This document shows, piece after piece, positions 57,086-64,000 of a DNA stretch of 64,000 bases. Source of the stretch: Variovorax paradoxus. GTDB taxonomy: Bacteria; Pseudomonadota; Gammaproteobacteria; Burkholderiales; Burkholderiaceae_C. The DNA lies in assembly GCF_022009635.1 (NCBI RefSeq), contig NZ_CP091716.1:2247001-2311000 (forward strand), in the 5' to 3' direction. The position numbers were made by a program, and so were the translations under genes. The notes below the pieces were generated by a model, which searched no databases, had not been told where the DNA came from, and worked only from the letters and a program-made list of their open reading frames with translations. Every line of letters starts with the position of its first letter. Position 1 is the stretch's first letter.

Positions 57086-58696
57086 ATGCCCAGCACCCCG
57101 ACTTTCCGCTTCCTCTGTGCCTTCTGTGGCCTTGCCCTGCTGTCGGCGGGAGCCGCTCAGGCGCAGTTCGAACCTTCCAAGGCGTGGACCGAGCCGGCCG
57201 CCGTCGCGGCGCGCTTTCCCGATCCGCAGGCGAGCTACGCCACACCGGGCTTTCGTGCCGGGCGCACCGACTTTCCTTCCCACGCCGAAGTGCTGGCTTT
57301 CATCGACGACCTGGCACGGCAGTCGCCGAACGTGCGCGTCGAGCGGCTCGGCAATTCGCAGCAGGGCCGCGAACTGCCGCTGGTGCTGCTCGCCGACCAG
57401 GGCCGCTTCGACCCGATGCGGCCCACGGTGATGGTGATCGGCCAGCAGCACGGCAACGAGCCGGCCGGCGGCGAGGCGGTGCTGGTGCTCGCGCAGCAGT
57501 TCGCCACCGGGGCAGGGGCCGCGCTGTTGCAGAAGATCAACCTCGTGCTGGTGCCGCGCGGCAACCCCGACGGCGCCGAGCACTTCACTCGCGTCACCGC
57601 CAACGGCATCGACGTGAACCGCGACCACCTGCTGCTGCGCACGCCGGAGGCACGCACGCTCGCGGCCATCACGCTGCGCTACCGGCCGCAGGTGGTGCTG
57701 GACCTGCACGAGTTCACCGTCGGCGGCCGATGGATCGACAAGTTCGGCGCCGTCATGAAATACGACGCCCTGCTACAGCCCGCCACCGTGGGCAACCTCG
57801 ACCCCGGCATCGCGGCGAGCGCGCAGCGCGACTACGTCGATGCCATCCAGGCCGCCTTCGCGCAGGAAGGGCTGCGCGGCTTCAAGTACCACACCACCTC
57901 CGGCGGCAAGAGTTCCGACCGCACCGTGTCGATGGGCGGCGTGCAGCCCGACACCGGCCGCAACGTGAGCGGGCTGCGCCAGTCAGTGAGCCTGCTGCTC
58001 GAGGTGCGCGGCGTGGGTTTGGGCCGCGCGCACTTCGCGCGCCGGGTGCACACGCAGGTGCTGGCGGCCACCACCGTCATCGAGACGGCGGCGAGGCAGG
58101 GGCAGGCGCTGATGCAGCTCACGGCGCAGGCGGCGCAGCGCGCGCGGGCCGAGGCCTGCCACGGCGATCTGGTGGTCGAGGCCTGGCAGACGACGACGCG
58201 GCAGCGGCTGGATTTTCTCGATGCGAGGAGCGGGGAAGACAAGTCCGTCGATGTCGAATGGCGCGCGGCCGATCCGCTGAAGATCGCCAACGCCCGCCCG
58301 CGCCCCTGCGGCTACCTGCTCGCGGCCAGCGAGAGCGTGGCGGTGCAGCGGCTGCAGATGCTGGGCGTGCGCGTGGAGCGCATCGACGGCGTGGCGCCCT
58401 GGCAGGTCGAGCGCTACGAGATCCTCTCGCAGTCCGACGGCCAGCGGCAGGATGCGCGCGGCGCCATCGAGGACGGCGAGCCGATCCGCAGCTTCCGCGT
58501 GCGGCCCCGGGCCGGGCGCGCGGTGGTGCAGGCGGGGAGCTTCTACGTGTCGCTGGCGCAGCCGCTGTCGCCGCTGATCAGCGCCGCACTGGAGCCCGAT
58601 TCGCAGAACAGCTACGCGGCCAACCGGCTGCTGGAGATCGGCGACGACAAGCTGTTGCGCGTGCCTGGCCCGCCGCCCGCGGGCGTCTGGCACTGA
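57086..58696 (+). CDS. Exported M14-family zinc carboxypeptidase-like protein
   Basis: A 536-residue exported protein. The ATG at 57086 is chosen because AGGAG lies ten bases upstream; two earlier in-frame ATGs (57062, 57077) fit less well. A signal peptide (FRFLCAFCGLALLSAGAAQA) is cut before QFEPSK. The peptidase domain has the zinc motif HxxE in VIGQQHGNEPAGGEAVLVL and a downstream histidine in VLDLHEFTVGGRW, with the substrate-binding RGNPDGAEHFTR. The C-terminal 200 residues form a further domain ending in YAANRLLEIGDDKLLRV. It probably acts on peptides or cell-wall material in the periplasm; the substrate is unknown. Confidence 0.88.
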   Translation: MPSTPTFRFLCAFCGLALLSAGAAQAQFEPSKAWTEPAAVAARFPDPQASYATPGFRAGRTDFPSHAEVLAFIDDLARQSPNVRVERLGNSQQGRELPLVLLADQGRFDPMRPTVMVIGQQHGNEPAGGEAVLVLAQQFATGAGAALLQKINLVLVPRGNPDGAEHFTRVTANGIDVNRDHLLLRTPEARTLAAITLRYRPQVVLDLHEFTVGGRWIDKFGAVMKYDALLQPATVGNLDPGIAASAQRDYVDAIQAAFAQEGLRGFKYHTTSGGKSSDRTVSMGGVQPDTGRNVSGLRQSVSLLLEVRGVGLGRAHFARRVHTQVLAATTVIETAARQGQALMQLTAQAAQRARAEACHGDLVVEAWQTTTRQRLDFLDARSGEDKSVDVEWRAADPLKIANARPRPCGYLLAASESVAVQRLQMLGVRVERIDGVAPWQVERYEILSQSDGQRQDARGAIEDGEPIRSFRVRPRAGRAVVQAGSFYVSLAQPLSPLISAALEPDSQNSYAANRLLEIGDDKLLRVPGPPPAGVWH

Positions 58697-58706
58697 GCGC
58701 TGCCGC

Positions 58707-59711
58707 TCAGCCCTTGAAAGCCGGCCCGGCCTCAGACGGCGATCCCGGCAGCCCGAACTGATGCCAGGCGCGGCGCAACTGCGTGTCGGAACCGAAGCCC
58801 GACTGCTCCGCCGCCCGCGTGACGCTGGCGCCCGAGGCCAGCGCCAGCTGCGCCACCGCCAGCCGCAGCCGGCGCAGGTAGGCCAGCGGCGCCACGCCCG
58901 CATGCTCCATGAACAGCCGCGTGAGATGCCGCGCCGAGGTGTGCGCCACCTCGGCCATGCGCGGCACGCTCCAGTCGGCCTGCGGCTGCTCGCTGACCGC
59001 GTCCTGCACGCGGTGCAGCGCGGCATGCAGGTGGTTGCGGTAGGCCAGGAAGGGCGACAGCTCCGGGTCTTGCGGGCCGCGCCGCAGCGCGACCACCATG
59101 GTCTGCGCGACCTGCGCCGCCAGCGCCTCGCCGCAGAGTTCGCCGATACGGTGAAGGATCAGGTCGATGCCGGTCGTCACGCCCGCGCTGCTGTAGAGCG
59201 GCGGGTCGATCACGAACACGCGGTTGGCCACCACGTCGCAGCGCGGCTCCACCGTGCGCAGTTCGCCCAGGTGATGGTGGTGCGTGGTCGCGCGCCGGCC
59301 CGCGAGCGCGCCGGCATGCGCCGCCAGCACGGCGCCGGCGCAGATCGTCACCAGCTCCAGCCGGCCGCGTTCGAAGCGCTGGCCGCGCAGCCAGTGCAGC
59401 AGGTCTTGGGTCTCCGGGTTGTCGATGGCAATGGAGTCGCCGGGCAGTCCGAGCAGCACGACCCAGCCGGGGCCGTCCCAGCTTGTGGGCAGCGGCGCGA
59501 GGCCTGTGAGCGCGATGCCGACCGAGCCCGTCGAAGTCGGGCGGGGGCTTGCGAATTCGATGGCAAAGCGCTCGGGCTGGCCCGCGGCGCGCAGCCGCTG
59601 GTTGGCGATGCGCAGCGCCTCGGCCGGGCCGGCCCAGTCGAGCACCAGGCTGCCGGGCAGGAGGACGAAGACTACGCGGATGGGCTGCTGCTGCCGGGGT
59701 TGCGGGTCCAT
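58707..59711 (-). CDS. GlxA-type AraC-family regulator with DJ-1/PfpI sensor domain
   Basis: A 334-residue regulator. The N-terminal DJ-1/PfpI-like domain (about residues 10-190) has VVFVLLPGSLVLDWAGPAEA and the nucleophile-elbow region ELVTICAGAVLAAHAGALAG, with Cys present in TICAGA. The C-terminal AraC domain has two helix-turn-helix motifs (MAEVAHTSARHLTRLFMEHA and VTRAAEQSGFGSDTQLRRAW). It is third of a minus-strand operon and its start overlaps the preceding gene by 40 bases; a later start is possible but would trim the first strand. Its ligand is unknown. Confidence 0.92.
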   Translation of the reverse strand: MDPQPRQQQPIRVVFVLLPGSLVLDWAGPAEALRIANQRLRAAGQPERFAIEFASPRPTSTGSVGIALTGLAPLPTSWDGPGWVVLLGLPGDSIAIDNPETQDLLHWLRGQRFERGRLELVTICAGAVLAAHAGALAGRRATTHHHHLGELRTVEPRCDVVANRVFVIDPPLYSSAGVTTGIDLILHRIGELCGEALAAQVAQTMVVALRRGPQDPELSPFLAYRNHLHAALHRVQDAVSEQPQADWSVPRMAEVAHTSARHLTRLFMEHAGVAPLAYLRRLRLAVAQLALASGASVTRAAEQSGFGSDTQLRRAWHQFGLPGSPSEAGPAFKG

Positions 59712-60298
59712 GCGTAGTCCATCTGGCGCGCGGTGCGTTCGGCCAGCTCGCGCCCGGCCAGCCGTTCGACGAGGTGCAGGCTCATGTCGATGCCGGCGCT
59801 GATGCCGGCCGAGCTGACGATGCGGCCCGTGTCGACCCAGCGCACGTCTTCGCGCACGTCGAGCGCGGGAAACTGCGCGCGCAGGTCGGCGATGTCTTCC
59901 CAGTGGGTGGTGACGGCCTGGTCTGTCAGCACGCCGCTTGCGGCCAGCAGGAAGGCGCCGGTGCAGACCGAGGCGACGACCTGCGCGCCGGCCGCGGTCT
60001 GCGCAATCCAGCGCAGCGTGTCGGGGCTCGCCATCGGCGCATCGACCACGCCGCCGGGAACGATCAATACATCGGCCGGCGGGCTGTCCGCCAGCGCGTG
60101 GCTGGCCAGCAGCCGCAGGCCGGCGCGCGCCTGCACCGGCTGGCCCAGGGCGACCGAGGTCACCTCGAAGTGCGCCGCCGTGCCGGAGCTCATCCGCTGG
60201 CTGACCCGGCTCGCGGTGGTGAACACCTCGAAGGGGCCGGCGAAATCGAGCGCCTCGACGCCGTCGAAGGCCAGGATCACTACGCGCAGGCTGCTCAT
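59672..60298 (-). CDS. DJ-1/PfpI-family protein (GATase1-like)
   Basis: A 208-residue stand-alone DJ-1/PfpI protein. It has RVVILAFDGVEALDFAGPFE, DVLIVPGGVVDAPMASPDTL and the nucleophilic cysteine in VVASVCTGAFLLAASGVLTD followed by QAVTTHWEDIADL, the arrangement seen in isonitrile hydratase-like and GlxA-like proteins. The ATG at 60298 overlaps the cysteine hydrolase stop by four bases. It resembles the sensor domain of the next gene, suggesting an enzyme and a regulator that recognise related compounds. Confidence 0.9.
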   Translation of the reverse strand: MSSLRVVILAFDGVEALDFAGPFEVFTTASRVSQRMSSGTAAHFEVTSVALGQPVQARAGLRLLASHALADSPPADVLIVPGGVVDAPMASPDTLRWIAQTAAGAQVVASVCTGAFLLAASGVLTDQAVTTHWEDIADLRAQFPALDVREDVRWVDTGRIVSSAGISAGIDMSLHLVERLAGRELAERTARQMDYAWTRNPGSSSPSA

Positions 60299-60855
60299 GC
60301 CACGGCCCGTTCCAGCGCCTGCGGCACGGTGCAGACGGTGGCGAAGCGGCCGTGCAGCACGGTAGCGGTGCGGGCCTTGATGTCGGCGGCGGGAAGCGGC
60401 CTGCCGTCGGGCTGGATCATGTCGAAGGTCAGGGTGGCGTCGGTCACGTAGTCGACTTCCCAGCCCAGGTCGGAGGCGTGGCGGGTGGTGGTTTCGCAGC
60501 ACTGCTCGGTGCGGATGCCGCTCACGATCAGCCGGCCGATGCCGTTCTGCGTAAGCCAGATGTCGAGCCCGCTGTTGACCAGCGCGCTGTGGCGGTGCTT
60601 GGTGAAGGTGGCGGCAGCCTCGAAGTGCGCCAGCCCGGCGATGGGGCGCACATGGCCCGATTCGACCGCGAAGGGGTTGCTCGCATCCGACGGCTCGTCG
60701 GTATGGAAGACCCGCACGATCGGCAGGCCGGCCACGGCGCAGCCTTCGATCAGGGCGTTCTGGGCGCCCAGGTAGGCTGCGGCCAGGCCTTCGTTCCAGT
60801 AGGCGCGTTGGCGGAACGACTCCTGTGCGTCGATCACAATCAGACAGGTTTTCAT
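60295..60855 (-). CDS. Isochorismatase-like cysteine hydrolase
   Basis: A 186-residue hydrolase of the isochorismatase/nicotinamidase fold. The catalytic triad candidates are Asp in CLIVIDAQESFRQRAYW, Lys in FTKHRHSALVNSGLDIWL, and Cys in VSGIRTEQCCETTTRHASDL. The ATG at 60855 (MKTCLIVID) is preferred over one five codons upstream. It is first of a three-gene operon with the DJ-1/PfpI protein and the GlxA-type regulator, coupled by an ATGA overlap. The substrate may be an amide or cyanide-like compound, but this is not shown. Confidence 0.9.
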   Translation of the reverse strand: MKTCLIVIDAQESFRQRAYWNEGLAAAYLGAQNALIEGCAVAGLPIVRVFHTDEPSDASNPFAVESGHVRPIAGLAHFEAAATFTKHRHSALVNSGLDIWLTQNGIGRLIVSGIRTEQCCETTTRHASDLGWEVDYVTDATLTFDMIQPDGRPLPAADIKARTATVLHGRFATVCTVPQALERAVA

Positions 60856-60980
60856 GGCGGCGGCTCGCAAGGTGCGGAGTGGATGATGCCCCCGATTCTT
60901 TCGCGCGGCCAGCCTGTGGGCCGCTCGGCGTCGGACCAGAATCGATCAGATCCGGACATCGCTGTCCGGATGCTTTGCCG

Positions 60981-62072
60981 TCAGACCAGCGCGGCCGCCT
61001 GCAGCTCTTTCTTCAGGTACGCGTAGTACAGCGGCGCCGCAACCAGCCCTGCCGGGCCGAACACCGCTTCGGCCACGAACATCACGGCCAGCAGTTCCCA
61101 CACGCTCATCTGCGTGCGGGCGCCGACCACCTTGGCGTTGATGACGTATTCGGCCTTGTGGATCACGATCAGGAAGATCAGGCACGCGGCCGCCGTGACC
61201 GGCGACACCGACAGCCCCACCAGCGTGATCACCGAGTTGCACACCAGGTTGCCCACGATAGGCACCAGCCCCGCCAGGAAGGTGAGGGTGATGAGCGCGG
61301 GCGTGTAGGGCAGGTGCGCGCCCCACAGCGGCATGACGAACAGCAGGAAGATGGCCGTCAGCAGCGTGTTGAAGGCGGCGATCCAGAACTGGGCCGCGAC
61401 GATCTGGCCGAAGGCCTCGCCGAAGGTCTGCACGCGCTGGTGCAGTTGGTCGGCCAGCGGCAGGCGGCGCAGCGGCGCATGCGCCACGGCCGCCAGCGCG
61501 CCGACGATCAGTCCCACATAGGAAAAGAGCAGCCCGTGCAGCCAGGCGCGGCCCGCCATGGCCAGCGAGCCGGCCTGCGCGCGCAGGTAATTGGCGATCA
61601 CGCGCTGGATTTCGGCCGCGCCCTCGGGCAGGTAGGCCGCGATTTCGCCGGGTAGTTTGGAGCGCAGCTCGAGCACCGTGCGCGCCGTGTAGTCGAGCAG
61701 CTCGCGGTACTGGTCGGGTGCGTCGACGATGTATTCGCGGGCCTGCGACAGCAGCACCGTGAGCAGCGCGATCGGCCCCACCAGCACCAGGATCACGGCC
61801 AGCACGTTGGCCCAGCCGATGGCCCTTTCAGGGCGCCTGCCCAGCGGCGGAATGCGCTGCAGGCCGCCCGTCAGCACGCGCGCGAACCAGCGCGTGGCCA
61901 GGAAGCCGATGCACACGCACAGCAATCCGGGCAGCAGGTGCTCCCACATCACCAGCAGGAGCGCGCCCAGCATCAGCAGGTAGCTCGCGATCATCACGCC
62001 GCGGGAGGCCGTCGGGCGGTGGAGGGGGGCCGTCGCAACGGCGGGGGTGATGGGTTGCGGCTTCTTGGCCAT
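60981..62072 (-). CDS. AI-2E family transporter / PerM-type permease
   Basis: A 363-residue inner-membrane protein with about eight hydrophobic helices, of the AI-2E transporter (PF01594) family. Features are RGVMIASYLLMLGALLLVMW at the N-terminus, LLFSYVGLIVGALAAVAHAP, and LTFLAGLVPIVGNLVCNSVI near the C-terminus, with the usual loop between helices 3 and 4. Some members export autoinducer 2, others act in ion or salt tolerance, so the substrate is open. It lies 51 bases downstream of purM on the same strand. Confidence 0.9.
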   Translation of the reverse strand: MAKKPQPITPAVATAPLHRPTASRGVMIASYLLMLGALLLVMWEHLLPGLLCVCIGFLATRWFARVLTGGLQRIPPLGRRPERAIGWANVLAVILVLVGPIALLTVLLSQAREYIVDAPDQYRELLDYTARTVLELRSKLPGEIAAYLPEGAAEIQRVIANYLRAQAGSLAMAGRAWLHGLLFSYVGLIVGALAAVAHAPLRRLPLADQLHQRVQTFGEAFGQIVAAQFWIAAFNTLLTAIFLLFVMPLWGAHLPYTPALITLTFLAGLVPIVGNLVCNSVITLVGLSVSPVTAAACLIFLIVIHKAEYVINAKVVGARTQMSVWELLAVMFVAEAVFGPAGLVAAPLYYAYLKKELQAAALV

Positions 62073-62123
62073 CCGGGGGGTGTCGCGTGCTCTGCTCAGG
62101 TTATCGGACGGAGCAGCCGGCGG

Positions 62124-63164
62124 TCAGCCGACGACCACCGCGGCGCCTTCGCCACGCTCGGCGATCACGCCGATTTCATGGACCGACTCGCCGGCGGCGC
62201 GCAGGGTGGCGGCGCAGGCGGCGGCTTCGGCCGCATCGATGACCACGACCATGCCGATGCCGTTGTTGAAGGTGCGGTTCATCTCGATGTCGTCGATGCC
62301 GGCCACCTTCTGCAGCCAGGCGAACAGCTCGGTCTGCGGCCAGCTGCCCTTCTTGAGGTGGGCGGCGGTGCCTTCGGGCAGCACGCGCGGAATGTTTTCC
62401 AGCAGGCCGCCGCCGGTGATGTGGGCCAGCGCCTTGATCGGGTGCTTGCCCAGCGCTTCGAGCACCGGCTTCACGTAGAGGTGGGTGGGCTCCATCACGG
62501 CTTCGCGGAAGGGCTTGCCGTCCAGCGTGGCGGGGAGGTCTGCGCCGGCGCGTTCGATCACCTTGCGCACCAGGCTGAAACCGTTGGAATGCACGCCGGC
62601 CGAGGCCAGGCCCAGCACCACGTCGCCGGGCTTGACGTTCTGGCCCGTGAGGATCTTCGATTTTTCGACCGCGCCGACCGCGAAGCCCGCCAGGTCGTAT
62701 TCGCCGGCCGGGTACATGCCGGGCATTTCGGCGGTTTCGCCGCCGATCAGCGCGCAACCCGAGAGTTCGCAGCCGCGGGCGATGCCGCCGACCACGGCGG
62801 CGGCCGTGTCCACGTCGAGCTTGCCGCAGGCGAAGTAGTCGAGGAAGAAGAGGGGCTCGGCGCCCTGCACCAGCACGTCGTTGACGCTCATGGCCACCAG
62901 GTCGATGCCGACGGTGTCGTGCATGTTCCATTCGAAGGCCAGCTTGAGCTTGGTGCCCACGCCGTCGGTGCCGCTCACCAGCACCGGCTCCTTGTAGCGC
63001 TTGGGCACCTCGAACAGGGCGCCGAAGCCGCCGATGCCGGCCAGCACGCCTTCGCGCATGGTCTTCTTCGCGAGCGGCTTGATGCGGTCGACCAGTGCGT
63101 CGCCGGCATCGATGTCGACACCGGCGTCCTTGTAGCTGAGCGGGGTGGGCGTGGAGGAAGTCAT
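62124..63164 (-). CDS. purM: Phosphoribosylformylglycinamidine cyclo-ligase
   Basis: Fifth step of purine synthesis: ATP-dependent closure of the imidazole ring to AIR. The ATG at 63164 ([20 protein letters not shown]) gives 346 residues. The frame remains open upstream for 70 codons, but that extension would run antisense into the hda start. Motifs: [53 protein letters not shown] and [19 protein letters not shown]. It diverges from hda with about 125 bases between. Confidence 0.97.
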   Translation of the reverse strand: MTSSTPTPLSYKDAGVDIDAGDALVDRIKPLAKKTMREGVLAGIGGFGALFEVPKRYKEPVLVSGTDGVGTKLKLAFEWNMHDTVGIDLVAMSVNDVLVQGAEPLFFLDYFACGKLDVDTAAAVVGGIARGCELSGCALIGGETAEMPGMYPAGEYDLAGFAVGAVEKSKILTGQNVKPGDVVLGLASAGVHSNGFSLVRKVIERAGADLPATLDGKPFREAVMEPTHLYVKPVLEALGKHPIKALAHITGGGLLENIPRVLPEGTAAHLKKGSWPQTELFAWLQKVAGIDDIEMNRTFNNGIGMVVVIDAAEAAACAATLRAAGESVHEIGVIAERGEGAAVVVG

Positions 63165-63288
63165 GGGTGGTCGAGGTCGGAAGGACGCGAAAGGACGCGG
63201 GGAGTAGGAGCGGAAGGCGGCCCCGGTAACCATGTTGGCCGGGCCGATAGAATTCCTCACGATTTTAAGGGCCCTCGCGGCCCCCTCC

Positions 63289-63990
63289 ATGAACCTTCCC
63301 GGGATGAAACAGCTCGCGCTCGATATCGGCATTGCGACGGGCCCCAGCTTCGACGCCTTTTTTGCCGGCCCCAACGAGGCGGCGCTGCGACACCTGCAAG
63401 TGTGGGTGGGCGGCGCCGGCGCCCCCGCGCTGCACTCGCCGGTGCCGACCTATCTGTGGGGCGAAGGCGGCAGCGGCAAGACCCATCTGCTCGAATCGGT
63501 GCGTGTCGCACTGCGCGAGCAGGGCGCCAGCGTGGGCTGGCTGCACGCGGGCCTGCTGGAGCCGCCGGAGTTCGACGAGCGCTGGGGCGCCGTCCTGCTC
63601 GACGACGTCCACCTCTACACCGCGGTGCAGCAGCACGCGGCCTTCAACTGGTTCGTCAACGCCCAGACCCTGCAGCGCGGCGTGGTTGCCGCCGGCGCCT
63701 TGCCGCCGGCCGACCTGCCGCTGCGCGAAGACCTGCGCACCCGCCTCGGCTGGGGCCACGTCTTCCACCTGCAGGTGCTGAGCGAAAGCGAACGCCGCGC
63801 GGTGCTGCGCCAGGCGGCCGACGCGCGCGGCGTGATGCTGTCCGACGACGTGCTCGACTACATGCTTCACCGCTTCAGCCGCGACCTGGGCAGCCTGATG
63901 GAGCTGCTCTCGCAGCTCGACGGCTATGCCCTGCAGACCCAACGGGCGATCACCATTCCGCTGATCCGCTCCATGCTCGAGAACGAATAA
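63289..63990 (+). CDS. hda: DnaA regulatory inactivator Hda
   Basis: AAA+ protein that, with the beta clamp, stimulates ATP hydrolysis by DnaA and prevents over-initiation. The N-terminus carries a likely clamp-binding motif (MKQLALDIG), then a DnaA-like AAA+ core: [20 protein letters not shown] (Walker A) and [19 protein letters not shown] (Walker B), with sensor and lid segments ([20 protein letters not shown]). From 63289 it has 233 residues; the ATG at 63304, which begins directly at MKQLALDIG, is an equally good start (228 residues). The right edge of the window is ten bases after the stop. Confidence 0.93.
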   Translation: MNLPGMKQLALDIGIATGPSFDAFFAGPNEAALRHLQVWVGGAGAPALHSPVPTYLWGEGGSGKTHLLESVRVALREQGASVGWLHAGLLEPPEFDERWGAVLLDDVHLYTAVQQHAAFNWFVNAQTLQRGVVAAGALPPADLPLREDLRTRLGWGHVFHLQVLSESERRAVLRQAADARGVMLSDDVLDYMLHRFSRDLGSLMELLSQLDGYALQTQRAITIPLIRSMLENE

Positions 63991-64000
63991 AAGAGCGAAC

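Overview
The window is a GC-rich chromosomal segment with tightly packed genes. Codon use is strongly G/C-ending, and long open frames on the antisense strands are therefore abundant and mostly meaningless. Gene content and order point to a betaproteobacterium of the Comamonadaceae, most like Variovorax. The indicators are asd next to fimV, a sdhCDAB-sdhE-gltA cluster next to a GntR gene and mdh, DUF3579 next to rpsT, a small Cys-rich protein behind feoB, and purM between an AI-2E-type permease and hda. The genus is an inference from gene order and was not checked by database search. Apart from one insertion sequence I see no prophage, CRISPR array, rRNA or tRNA. No gene-free stretch exceeds about 220 bases apart from the ends of the insertion sequence.

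Layout. 1-5814, minus strand: fimV (cut by the left edge), asd, leuB, leuD and leuC. 5864-6808: a LysR regulator, divergent from a 1679-residue type V autotransporter adhesin (7028-12067) that ends at a strong bidirectional terminator. 12147-17185, minus: a TCA-cycle operon sdhC-sdhD-sdhA-sdhB-sdhE-gltA. 17412-18170: a GntR/HutC regulator divergent from mdh, with a perfect 12-bp palindrome between them. 18355-24416, plus: mdh, a trans-aconitate methyltransferase-like gene, a CitE-like lyase, a small secreted protein and acnB, followed by a terminator. 24587-26866: a fadE-type acyl-CoA dehydrogenase.

26751-29570 holds an XRE/MmyB-type regulator gene cut in two by a 1947-bp IS1634-type insertion sequence with 17-bp inverted ends and a 6-bp target duplication. 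Its transposase is itself frameshifted. A small membrane protein gene, acnA, a C13 (legumain-like) membrane peptidase and a YfcE-type phosphoesterase follow.

35258-42194 is an iron island. It has an EfeU-EfeO-EfeB system with an extra EfeM-like imelysin protein, then FeoA-FeoB and a small Cys-rich membrane protein. Each half is preceded by a Fur-box-like site. Next come a FAD monooxygenase, a possible SUKH-ankyrin protein, the kynurenine operon kynB-kynU-kynA, two small genes, argD-argF, a DUF3579 gene, rpsT, murJ, a SirB1-type protein and a VOC protein.

54761-57033 is an ECF sigma operon: two YciI/DGPF proteins and a sigma factor with a long C-terminal extension. Upstream lies a promoter-like sequence that matches what I recall of the ECF42 signature. 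The window closes with an M14 peptidase, a three-gene operon (cysteine hydrolase, DJ-1/PfpI protein, GlxA-type AraC regulator), an AI-2E-type permease, purM and hda.

Taken together, central carbon metabolism dominates: citrate synthase, both aconitases, succinate dehydrogenase, malate dehydrogenase and a possible trans-aconitate detoxification enzyme lie within about 21 kb. The most unusual features are the precisely reconstructable regulator gene broken by the insertion sequence, the ECF42-type promoter and operon, and the combined Efe/Feo iron island.
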